NCBI GenBank assembly: GCA_903853185.1
Contig: CAINSX010000292.1
Coordinates: 1 to 5,954 of the forward strand
Length of the DNA stretch: 5,954 bases
Reading direction: 5' to 3'
Source of the DNA: an uncultured Opitutia bacterium
GTDB taxonomy: Bacteria > Verrucomicrobiota > Verrucomicrobiia > Opitutales > UBA953
Shown here: piece by piece, positions 1 through 5,954 of the stretch
How the letters are laid out: every line of letters begins with the position of its first letter
How positions within the stretch are numbered: the stretch's first letter is position 1
Made by a program: the position numbers and the translations under genes
Notes under the pieces: model-generated
The model's input: the letters and a program-made list of their open reading frames with translations, nothing else
Told to the model about the DNA's origin: nothing
Databases searched by the model: none

Positions 1-912
1 CGGCCGGCGGAAGACGTACCAGCGGTCGTCGCCGAACATTTGGTCCATGCCGTGCAGGATGAAGTTAAACTTACCGGTGGAGGGGTCCTCGTAGAACCGG
101 TAGTTGTTATGGTTGAAGGAGTAGCCGTCCCAGTGGCACATGATCTGCTCGAGGGCGAGGTGCCGGAAGTAGGCGTCGATGTCCAGGATGCGGTCCATGC
201 GCTGGAGCCGGAGCAAGGGGTTCTTCTCCTTCGTCGCGGCGATCAGCTCCGTCAGGCGGACCTTCTCGTCGGGGTCGCCGTGGTCGACCTCGATCGGTCC
301 GTCGATCTCGTTCACGAAGCCGCCGTCATAAAGATGGCCGCTGGTGTCCTTGAAGAAGGCGCTCAGGAATTCGGCGTTGAAGCCTTCCTTGAGCACGTAG
401 GTCCCGAGCGGCTTGCCGTTGAGGACGACGTAGGCGTGCGTGCAGCGCGAAGCCGGGACGCCGGAACGGCGGGCCATCTCGCCGGCGACCATCTCGAGCA
501 GCATCGTGCCGTCCTGGGCGCAGTTGTTCAGCTGGAACTTGGTCAGGCCGCGATACTCCTGGTGTTTCTTCGCCTTGGCCGTGCGCAGCGAGAACCCCGG
601 CCGGTCCTCGGTGATCTGGCGGAAGCTGCCGGCGGAGCCCTTCAGCTTCACCGAACACTTCTCCAGGTTGACGACGCCGGGCTCCTTGATCGTGAGCGTG
701 ACGTAGTCGCGCGGGTTCTTCGCGAGCTTATCGATGTTCTCCTTGGAGATATATAGCTCGATCTTCGGGACCGTACCGGCGAAGAGGGCGTCCGGCGAGA
801 CGTTGGCCGGCGGCTTCGGGACCACGATCGGCGGCAGCGCCTGGGCGGAAAGGATGATTGCTCCGCCGACGATCAGCGCGGCATGACGGAAGAATGGGCG
901 GAGGCTTTCCAC
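1..912 (-). CDS. Exported CotH-family protein kinase (partial, C-terminus beyond left edge)
   Basis: This is an atypical protein kinase of the CotH family; Bacillus CotH phosphorylates spore-coat proteins, but the target here is unknown. The reading frame is open from the GTG at 912 to base 1 (304 codons) and continues out of the window. That GTG is the only plausible start, because an in-frame TGA lies at 930-928 and a signal peptide follows directly: a basic n-region, a hydrophobic core at residues 11-21, and a likely cut after A23-Q24-A25. No Shine-Dalgarno sequence is visible. Family motifs in order are KFQLNN (125-130), LNGKPLGTYVLKE (164-176), DIDAYF (244-249), HWDGYSFNHNNYRFY (260-274) and FILHGMDQMFGD (284-295). 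D262 and D290 are the likely catalytic and metal-binding aspartates. The second motif has HGMD where Bacillus-type members have a WDxD-like pair. The protein probably acts in the periplasm or at the cell surface. It lies 186 bases downstream of the hydrolase gene on the same strand. The family call is firm; the substrate is unknown. Confidence 0.88.
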   Translation of the reverse strand, partial: MESLRPFFRHAALIVGGAIILSAQALPPIVVPKPPANVSPDALFAGTVPKIELYISKENIDKLAKNPRDYVTLTIKEPGVVNLEKCSVKLKGSAGSFRQITEDRPGFSLRTAKAKKHQEYRGLTKFQLNNCAQDGTMLLEMVAGEMARRSGVPASRCTHAYVVLNGKPLGTYVLKEGFNAEFLSAFFKDTSGHLYDGGFVNEIDGPIEVDHGDPDEKVRLTELIAATKEKNPLLRLQRMDRILDIDAYFRHLALEQIMCHWDGYSFNHNNYRFYEDPSTGKFNFILHGMDQMFGDDRWYVFRRP

Positions 913-1009
913 GGTCGGCGGGGTGAGTCAGGTTGTTGCCGCCGACAGGCAGAGGCAACTGGATAGGCAGGCCGACGGAGGGCTGAATGGATATCCCGAA
1001 CTCCTTGAC

Positions 1010-1072
1010 CATGCCAGCATGCCCCCCTTGCGCCGCCGACGCGACTGCTTCGCAGCATGCCAGCGTGCCAGC
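1010..1072. repeat. Cluster of short GCATGCCAGC-like repeats
   Basis: The word TGCCAGC occurs three times on the plus strand (1012-1018, 1058-1064, 1066-1072). The 9-mer CAGCATGCC occurs twice (1015-1023 and 1053-1061), 38 bases apart, flanking a C-rich segment. Each 9-mer contains the palindrome GCATGC, so each copy could also pair with the other. A small CTGC-TTC-GCAG hairpin lies at 1045-1055. Such clustering of palindromic words in a gap between genes is typical of short interspersed repeats or of a regulator binding array. Which one applies cannot be decided from this window. Confidence 0.5.
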
Positions 1073-1080
1073 AGGTCCCC

Positions 1081-1097
1081 GCCGCGCGTCGCGCGGC
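1081..1097 (-). terminator. GC-rich stem-loop just after the hydrolase stop
   Basis: A perfect 7-base inverted repeat (GCCGCGC, loop GTC, GCGCGGC) begins one base after the hydrolase TAG (1101-1099) on the minus strand. Its position suits a 3'-end stem-loop for the hydrolase transcript. There is no run of T after it on the minus strand, so it is not a classical intrinsic terminator. It could instead protect the mRNA end, weaken read-through into the kinase gene, or be chance in GC-rich DNA. Confidence 0.3.
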
Positions 1098-1098
1098 C

Positions 1099-2841
1099 CT
1101 ACCCGAACAAGCCCGCGACGCTTTCGCTTAATCCGCCTGGTCGCGACCGACGCAGCCACACGGTTTCATATTCCTTCTTAAGACGGGTCTGTTCTTCGGC
1201 GGTGATCGCTTGGCCGGCGGCGCGGCGCAGGCCAGCCCCGGCGAGGCGGGCGCCCAGCATTAATTCCTCCCGGATAGTCGCGTCGGCAATCTTCGCGACC
1301 AGCGCTTTGGCTTCCGTGAGGTGCGACTGCGACGCCGCAATTTCCGCCGCCGTGACGCCGTCGGTGAACTTCGCAAGGGCGTCGGGCTTGGCGGTAAGGA
1401 AATCCCAGGTGAGGCTCTTGTTGCGGTTTGCCTTGGCGATTTGGCCATCGAGCGTGCCGAGCTGGGTGAGCGCGGCGGCGACGATCTGGCCCTCCGCGAT
1501 GGAAAGGCCGCCGAGGACCGCACACCCGGCGGCGAAATCGGTTTTAGCGTTCGCGGCGAAGCCCCAGGCTTGCGCGAGACCGGCCGCCATGGGCAGCCAC
1601 GACGTCGGCCATGGCTGGTGGTGGCCGTTGTCTCCCCAGGTGGTGAGCAGGATGCCGCGCGCTTCGTGACGCACGGCGGCGCTGACGGCCTCGGCTTGGT
1701 TGGTCAGCGCGTTATCGAGCCGGCCGGTGAAACTCTGCCACGCGCTTGTGCCGGGCGCGACGAGATAGGTGCGGCCTAATTCGCGGAGGCGTCCGCATTG
1801 TTCCTTAAACGGATGGCCGGCATCGTAACCCCAGACGACAGGCACGGCGTCGCCGGGCGCGTCCTGCGCGAGCGCGAGGTCTTCCAGGAGGATGTCGCCC
1901 CAGAACTGCACGGTGCGGCCGCGGTCGCGCCCCAGTGCACATAACTTCTTAAGATGATCGAGGTAGACGCGGTGCTTGCCGCGTTCGGCGACGGCCTGCT
2001 TGCTGAAGCCTTGGCCGAGCTCCCACGGCTCGTCGCCGCCGATATTCACTTGGCGGCTGCGGAAGTTCGGGAGGTAGCCGTCGAGCATCGCGCCCGCGAA
2101 GTCGACGGAAGCCTGATCGGGACGGAGCGTGCCCGGGAATTCCTTGAACTGTCCGGTGAGCGGGTGAATCCAGCCTTCGGGGCATTCGGCCATCGCACGG
2201 TAACGAGGGTGACGCAGCCAGCGCTCCATGTGCCCGAAGGTGTTGAGGTTCGGGACGAGCTCGATGCCGACCCGCGCGCATGCGGCGTCGAGTTCGCGGA
2301 TTTCCGCCGGTGTCAGCGGTGACGCGTCCTTCCAGAGGTCTTCGTGCCCAGGGAACGCGAACGTGTGTTCGATGTAGAGCTGGAGTTGGTTAACGCGCAG
2401 TCGACCGAGCGCGCCGACGAGGTCGAGGAGCTCGGCTTGCGTGGGCACGCGCGTGCGCGAAACGTCGATCATGAAGCCGCGCACGGGGAGGTCGGGCGAA
2501 TCGATGATGACGAGGTGCGGCAGCTCGTCGGGATACTGTTCGGCGATCTGCCGGAGGGTCTGCGCGCCGTAGAGCACGCCGGGTGCGTCGCCGGCGTTGA
2601 GGCGGATACCGCTGGAGAGGATCTCGACGTGATAGCCTTCGGCTCCACACGCGGGCTGGTGGACGATCCGGCAGGCGCCGTCGGCCGAATCGGCCAGGGT
2701 CGCGCGGGCTTCTTCCATCGTCGACGGCAGGCTCTCTATAAAGAGGGCGGTCGGGTGGGGGAGGGGGGGCACCTTGAGCCAGCCCCCACGGAGGGTCAGT
2801 TCCCTCGGGCGGGGGAAGAACTTGAGCACCGGAAGGGCCAT
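1099..2841 (-). CDS. Family 20 glycoside hydrolase (beta-N-acetylhexosaminidase-like), divergent clade
   Basis: This is a complete 580-residue protein, ATG at 2841 and TAG at 1101-1099. GH20 enzymes remove terminal N-acetylglucosamine or N-acetylgalactosamine by substrate-assisted catalysis. The N-terminal GH20b-like domain spans about residues 5-118 and includes GVLYGAQTLRQI (88-99), a common family landmark. The TIM barrel starts at VRGFMIDVSRTRVP (120-133), where R121 is the expected substrate-binding arginine. It continues through NLNTFGHMERW (198-208) to the Asp-Glu pair D270-E271 in NIGGDEPWELGQG. Pocket-type tryptophans follow at W314, W337, W368 and W402. The usual HxGGDE histidine is replaced by N266, as in a distant GH20 branch with NxxxDExWxLG-type motifs. 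Residues from about 435 to the end look helical. There is no signal peptide, so the enzyme is probably cytoplasmic and acts on imported oligosaccharides. No clear Shine-Dalgarno sequence precedes the start. The fold is firmly called; the exact sugar specificity is open. Confidence 0.9.
   Translation of the reverse strand: MALPVLKFFPRPRELTLRGGWLKVPPLPHPTALFIESLPSTMEEARATLADSADGACRIVHQPACGAEGYHVEILSSGIRLNAGDAPGVLYGAQTLRQIAEQYPDELPHLVIIDSPDLPVRGFMIDVSRTRVPTQAELLDLVGALGRLRVNQLQLYIEHTFAFPGHEDLWKDASPLTPAEIRELDAACARVGIELVPNLNTFGHMERWLRHPRYRAMAECPEGWIHPLTGQFKEFPGTLRPDQASVDFAGAMLDGYLPNFRSRQVNIGGDEPWELGQGFSKQAVAERGKHRVYLDHLKKLCALGRDRGRTVQFWGDILLEDLALAQDAPGDAVPVVWGYDAGHPFKEQCGRLRELGRTYLVAPGTSAWQSFTGRLDNALTNQAEAVSAAVRHEARGILLTTWGDNGHHQPWPTSWLPMAAGLAQAWGFAANAKTDFAAGCAVLGGLSIAEGQIVAAALTQLGTLDGQIAKANRNKSLTWDFLTAKPDALAKFTDGVTAAEIAASQSHLTEAKALVAKIADATIREELMLGARLAGAGLRRAAGQAITAEEQTRLKKEYETVWLRRSRPGGLSESVAGLFG
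2745..2769 (+). other. Potential G-quadruplex run inside the hydrolase 5' coding region
   Basis: The plus strand carries four G-runs in 25 bases: three at 2745-2747, three at 2753-2755, five at 2757-2761 and seven at 2763-2769, with loops of 5, 1 and 1 bases. This satisfies the common G3+N1-7 rule. It covers hydrolase codons 25-33 and lies on that gene's template strand, 72-96 bases after the start. It is also about 190 bases upstream of the divergent gene. The encoded peptide there is proline-rich (VPPLPHP). Confidence 0.5.
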
Positions 2842-2960
2842 GGCACGAGGGTTAGCCCCCCGGGGCGGACGGGCAAGTCGCTAAGATGGCCCCGGCCGTC
2901 GCTTCCCGCTTGGAACAAAGCCCGTCCCGCCTACATCTTATGCCCTTACCCCGCATCCCC
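2842..2960. promoter_or_regulatory. Divergent intergenic region between hydrolase and haem-protein genes
   Basis: These 119 bases lie between two start codons facing away from each other, so the 5' signals of both genes should be here. Toward the plus-strand gene, TTGGAA (2910-2915) followed 16 bases later by TACATC (2932-2937) is a weak sigma-70-like pair; TCTTAT (2936-2941) is an alternative -10. Toward the hydrolase, TTGCCC and TAACCC sit 16 bases apart on the minus strand (2878-2873 and 2856-2851), also a weak match. A GC-rich inverted repeat, GCCCC-CC-GGGGC, lies at 2855-2866 and overlaps that minus-strand -10. Neither promoter is strong enough to assert. Confidence 0.4.
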
Positions 2961-5954
2961 ATGCCTCGCTCATCCCTTGTGCTCTTCCTTTTTGCCGCCG
3001 CCGCTCAGGCCGTGCCGGAAGGGTTCGTCATCCGCGAGTTCCTCGGCAACGCCCAGGAACCTGAAATCTATCCGACCGCTTTGTCGGCCGCCGCCAATGG
3101 CGACCTCTACGTCTCCTCGGACAAGAACGGCTCGCTCGGTCATACCCCGGGCATGGGCCGCATCTTGATCGCCCGCGACACCAAGGGTGCCGGCGTCGCC
3201 GACCAGGTGATCGAATACACCAAGGTTGAGAGCCCCCGCGGTGGCCACTTCGTCGGCGGCGTCCTCTACCTCGTCCACCCGCCTTTCCTCTCTAAGTTCC
3301 AGGACAAGGACGGCGACGGCAAAGCCGACTATAACACCGAGCGCACCCTGCTCGTCGACGGCCTCGGCGGCGGCATCGAGCACCCGCGCGGCGCTGACCA
3401 CACCACCAACGGTACCCGCATGGGCATCGACGGCTGGCTCTACATCGCCGTCGGCGACTTCGGCGCGGGCCTCCTGCGCGATAAGGACGGCGCCATTGGC
3501 CTCGGCGACAAGAAGCGGGTGACCCTCTACGGTGGCGGCGTGATGCGCGTTCGCCCGGACGGCACCGAACTCGAGATCTACACCGAGATGACCCGCAACA
3601 TCTGCGACATCGCGATCTCCCCGACCCTCGACCTCTTCTCCCGCGATAACACCAACGACGGCAAGGGCTGGAACACGCGCTTCCACCACTTCACCTCGCT
3701 GGCTAATCCCGGCTACCCGCGTCTGTATAAGAACTTCGCCGACGAGATTGCCCATCCCCTCGCCGACCACGGCGGCGGCTCCGGCACGGGTGGTCTCTAC
3801 CTGAGCGAGCCCGGCTTCCCTGGTAACTACGGCGAGTCGCTCTTCACCTGCGACTGGACCCGCGGCGAGCTGTACCATCACCCGATCAAGCGCTTCGAAG
3901 CCACGTTCGTTGAGCAGCAGGACTCCTTTGAGAAGGTCGCACGCGCGACTGACGTCGATGTCGACGGCAACTCCCGCCTCTTCCTCTCCGACTGGCGCGG
4001 CGGCGGCTTCAAGTACCTGGGTGAAGGCAAGCCCCAGACCAAGAAGGTCATGAAGGACGGCAAGGAAGTCGAAGAGCCGATCTACTACCCGAACGGCACC
4101 GTCCAGCTCATTACCGCTAAGGATGTGAAGCCCAACGTCTACGTCGACGTCACCAAGCTCTCCGACGCCGACCTCGTGAAGCAGCTCTCCTCGAAGTCCG
4201 CCGTCCAGCGCCTCGAGACCCAGCGTCAGATCATCGATCGCAATAAGGCCGAGCTCGCCGAGCCCGTCCTCGCGATTGCGCAGTCCGCTTCGGAGCACGT
4301 CTACTCCCGCGTTGCCGCGATCTTCACCTACAAGCAGCTGATCGGCGCCAAGGCCAACGCCGCACTCGTCGACCTCGCTAAGGACGCCGCCGTCCGCGAG
4401 TTCGCCCTGCGCGCGCTCGCCGACCGTAGCACGCAGCTCGAAGGCGTGCCCGTGCAGCTCTTCGTCGACTCCCTGCGCGACGCTGACCCGCGCGTCCGCC
4501 TCCAGGCTATCATCGGCCTCCAGCGCCTCGGCGCGAAAGATGCCGCTTCGGCCATCCTCGCCGCCGCCGGTAAGTGGCCCGCCGACGAGTCCAAGCTCGC
4601 CGAAGGCGAACACTACCGTCTGCCGCATACCGCCATCGCTGCGCTCGCCCGCCTCGGCAACGCCCAGGCCTGCCTCGCCGCGATCGCCGATCCGGCCCAG
4701 CGTAATGTCGCCTTCCGTGCCATCCAGGGCATCCACTCCGATGAAGCCGTCGACGGGCTGATCGCGCTCAGCTTGAGCGGTGATGATGCCGTCCGCTTCG
4801 GCGCGGTCTCCGCCCTCGCCCGCCTCTACCACGTCGAGAAGCCCTGGAACTACAGCGATTGGTGGAGCACCCGCCCCGACGATCGTGGCCCGTATTTCGA
4901 ACCGGTCGCCTGGTCCGCCACGCCGCGCATCCATCAAGGCATCGAAGCCGCCTACGCCAAACTGCCGGGCAAGCTGCGCATCGCCTCGCTCGAAATCCTC
5001 GCCAAGAACCGGATCGCGATCACCGACCTCAAGCTCGAAGGCCTCGACCCGCTGCGCCTCGCGCTGGCTTCGCAGACCCTGCGTCCGGCCGACGTGCTCC
5101 TGCTCACCGACGCCGCCCTCCAGGTCAAGTTGCCCTGGAAGCAGCGCATCGACTGCTTTAACGCGCTCCATGTGATCGACATCGCCCAAGGCGATAAGGG
5201 TGACCCTTATTTCCCGAGCCGCCTGAAGATCCTCGGCGCCTGGGCGAAGGACGCGACCGCGCCCGGCGAAGCGATCCAGCTCGTCAACGAATTCATCTAC
5301 GACTCCGAGCGCTTCAAGCAGGTCGGTAAGCTCCGCTCGCTTGCCGACGGCGCCGACGACGCCACCTCGACGATCCTTTGGAAGGCGCTCTTCAACGTGC
5401 TCAACAGCCCGCTGTCCAAGCCTGACCAGAAGAAGCAGGTGCAGGGCCTCGTGAATAAGAACCCCCGCGACCTCGGCTTCTTCTACGCCATCGCTGACCT
5501 CGGCCTGACGGGCTTCGACAAGCAGCTGCAGGAGGGCATGAAGGGAGACAACTCCCTCCAGAACAACGCCGCGAAGGCCGCGCTTGATGCCGGCAAGAAG
5601 GCGCTCGCCCGTAAGGGTAAAAAGATCGCGCAGCTCGACCTCGCCGATGTCACCAAGGCCACCCTCAAGGGTCGTGGTAACGTGAAGCAGGGCCAGCAGC
5701 TCTTCACCAAGCAGGGTTGTGTCGCCTGTCACGCCGTCGATCTCGCCGCCGAACAGAAGGGGCCCGACCTCGGTGCCGCCGGTGCGAAATTCCCTCGCGA
5801 ATACCTCGTGGAGTCCGTGCTCTACCCGAACAAGGTCGTCGCCCAAGGTTTCCAAACCTTCCAGTTCGACCTCAAGGACGGCACCGCGCAGATGGGCTTC
5901 GTCACCAACGAGGCCGACGGCGTGATCACGCTGCGCAACATCGCCGGCCAGGTC
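2961..5954 (+). CDS. PVC-type exported propeller/HEAT/cytochrome c protein (partial, C-terminus beyond right edge)
   Basis: This is the Pirellula/Verrucomicrobium 'membrane-bound dehydrogenase' type, a probable exported redox enzyme oxidising a sugar or alcohol; the substrate is unknown. 998 codons are present, with no stop. A short signal peptide (core LVLFLFAAAA, cut after AQA at residue 17) leads into a glucose/sorbosone dehydrogenase-like propeller to about residue 380. The propeller has DKDGDGKAD (115-123), HPRGADHTTNG (141-151), DNTNDGKGWN (229-238), HGGGSGTGG (270-278), TCDWTRGELYHH (296-307) and DVDVDGN (331-337); the Asp-rich loops resemble calcium sites. HEAT-like helices run from about 400 to beyond 700 and include a WWSTRPDDRGPYF signature (634-646). 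A cytochrome c domain begins near 900 with haem site C920-V-A-C923-H924. The distal methionine region is beyond the edge; roughly 40-50 residues are probably missing. In-frame ATGs at 2886 and 2940 are alternatives. 2961 is preferred because the 2940 extension contains TTA, and TTA, CTA and TCA are otherwise almost absent from this gene. Confidence 0.92.
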   Translation, partial: MPRSSLVLFLFAAAAQAVPEGFVIREFLGNAQEPEIYPTALSAAANGDLYVSSDKNGSLGHTPGMGRILIARDTKGAGVADQVIEYTKVESPRGGHFVGGVLYLVHPPFLSKFQDKDGDGKADYNTERTLLVDGLGGGIEHPRGADHTTNGTRMGIDGWLYIAVGDFGAGLLRDKDGAIGLGDKKRVTLYGGGVMRVRPDGTELEIYTEMTRNICDIAISPTLDLFSRDNTNDGKGWNTRFHHFTSLANPGYPRLYKNFADEIAHPLADHGGGSGTGGLYLSEPGFPGNYGESLFTCDWTRGELYHHPIKRFEATFVEQQDSFEKVARATDVDVDGNSRLFLSDWRGGGFKYLGEGKPQTKKVMKDGKEVEEPIYYPNGTVQLITAKDVKPNVYVDVTKLSDADLVKQLSSKSAVQRLETQRQIIDRNKAELAEPVLAIAQSASEHVYSRVAAIFTYKQLIGAKANAALVDLAKDAAVREFALRALADRSTQLEGVPVQLFVDSLRDADPRVRLQAIIGLQRLGAKDAASAILAAAGKWPADESKLAEGEHYRLPHTAIAALARLGNAQACLAAIADPAQRNVAFRAIQGIHSDEAVDGLIALSLSGDDAVRFGAVSALARLYHVEKPWNYSDWWSTRPDDRGPYFEPVAWSATPRIHQGIEAAYAKLPGKLRIASLEILAKNRIAITDLKLEGLDPLRLALASQTLRPADVLLLTDAALQVKLPWKQRIDCFNALHVIDIAQGDKGDPYFPSRLKILGAWAKDATAPGEAIQLVNEFIYDSERFKQVGKLRSLADGADDATSTILWKALFNVLNSPLSKPDQKKQVQGLVNKNPRDLGFFYAIADLGLTGFDKQLQEGMKGDNSLQNNAAKAALDAGKKALARKGKKIAQLDLADVTKATLKGRGNVKQGQQLFTKQGCVACHAVDLAAEQKGPDLGAAGAKFPREYLVESVLYPNKVVAQGFQTFQFDLKDGTAQMGFVTNEADGVITLRNIAGQV

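Larger units (their letters stand above)
913..1098. other. Intergenic gap between hydrolase stop and kinase start
   Basis: This 186-base gap separates two leftward genes. I see no convincing coding frame: the short frames crossing it are continuations of out-of-frame readings of the neighbours. It contains a GC-rich stem-loop next to the hydrolase stop and a cluster of GCATGCCAGC-like repeats. Nearer the kinase start (942-976) the words CCGAC and AGGCAG each occur twice, in swapped order. On the minus strand an AAGGAG box reads across about 1007-1002, but no usable start codon lies a suitable distance below it and it is about 90 bases from the kinase GTG. The kinase promoter, if it has its own, should lie here, but I could not pick convincing -35 and -10 boxes. 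Confidence 0.6.

Noticed and set aside
40..756. Plus-strand open frame opposite the CotH gene
   Set aside because: The opposite strand encodes unmistakable CotH motifs in frame with a signal peptide. This frame gives a compositionally biased peptide with no domain.
1002..1007. AAGGAG box on the minus strand as a ribosome binding site
   Set aside because: No ATG, GTG or TTG that opens a credible frame lies 5-12 bases below it, and the kinase start is about 90 bases away.
1081..1097. Classical Rho-independent terminator after the hydrolase
   Set aside because: The stem-loop is real, but no T-run follows it on the minus strand, so it is listed only as a low-confidence 3'-end structure.
728..1159. 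Minus-strand 143-codon frame crossing the hydrolase end, the gap and the kinase start
   Set aside because: It overlaps the start of the CotH gene out of frame and the end of the hydrolase, has no recognisable domain, and its middle comes from the repeat-bearing gap.
923..1669. Plus-strand open frame spanning the gap and the hydrolase 3' end
   Set aside because: It overlaps the well-supported hydrolase on the other strand, and its Ser/Arg/Ala/Pro-rich translation is typical of a shadow frame in GC-rich DNA.
2344..3168. Plus-strand open frame spanning the hydrolase 5' end, the divergent gap and the start of the haem-protein gene
   Set aside because: It reads antisense through hydrolase coding sequence and then out of frame through the haem-protein signal peptide region. 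No motif supports it.
2970..5855. Very long minus-strand open frame (961 codons) opposite the haem-protein gene
   Set aside because: It is a mirror of the real gene. The sense gene almost never uses TTA, CTA or TCA, so the opposite frame lacks stops; it ends exactly at the sense TCA codon for residue 4. Its peptide is low-complexity (rich in V, G, E, A) with no recognisable domain, whereas the plus strand encodes clear family motifs.

Overview
The window is GC-rich (well over half G+C by eye) and holds three protein genes: two running leftward and one running rightward from a shared divergent control region. The organism is most likely a member of the Planctomycetes-Verrucomicrobia-Chlamydiae (PVC) group, probably a verrucomicrobium. 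The strongest evidence is the rightward gene. It has the Pirellula/Verrucomicrobium-type layout of an exported dehydrogenase-like propeller, HEAT-like helices and a CxxCH haem domain, which is largely confined to Planctomycetota and Verrucomicrobiota. Exported CotH-type kinases and many glycoside hydrolases also fit that group, as do starts without a clear Shine-Dalgarno sequence. The phylum is inferred from gene content; no marker gene is present.

Layout. 1-912 (minus) is the N-terminal 304 codons of an exported CotH-family protein kinase, cut by the left edge. 913-1098 is an intergenic stretch with a short stem-loop directly after the upstream gene's stop and a cluster of GCATGCCAGC-like repeats. 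1099-2841 (minus) is a complete 580-residue family 20 glycoside hydrolase of a divergent type, with no signal peptide. 2842-2960 is a divergent intergenic region that must carry the 5' control signals of both flanking genes. 2961-5954 (plus) is the first 998 codons of the propeller/HEAT/cytochrome c protein, cut by the right edge inside its haem domain.

How they may work together. The hydrolase and the exported redox protein share an upstream region, which suggests a role in using amino-sugar-containing or other complex glycans: periplasmic oxidation of a sugar or alcohol by the haem protein and cytoplasmic removal of terminal hexosamine by the hydrolase. This is inference from adjacency. The CotH kinase follows the hydrolase in the same direction after a 186-base gap and may or may not be co-transcribed; nothing in the sequence ties it to the same pathway. 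No mobile element, RNA gene, CRISPR array or clearly new multi-gene system is visible. The main items for a second look are the divergent active-site motifs of the hydrolase and the kinase, the repeat-rich gap, and a G-quadruplex-type run near the 5' end of the hydrolase gene.
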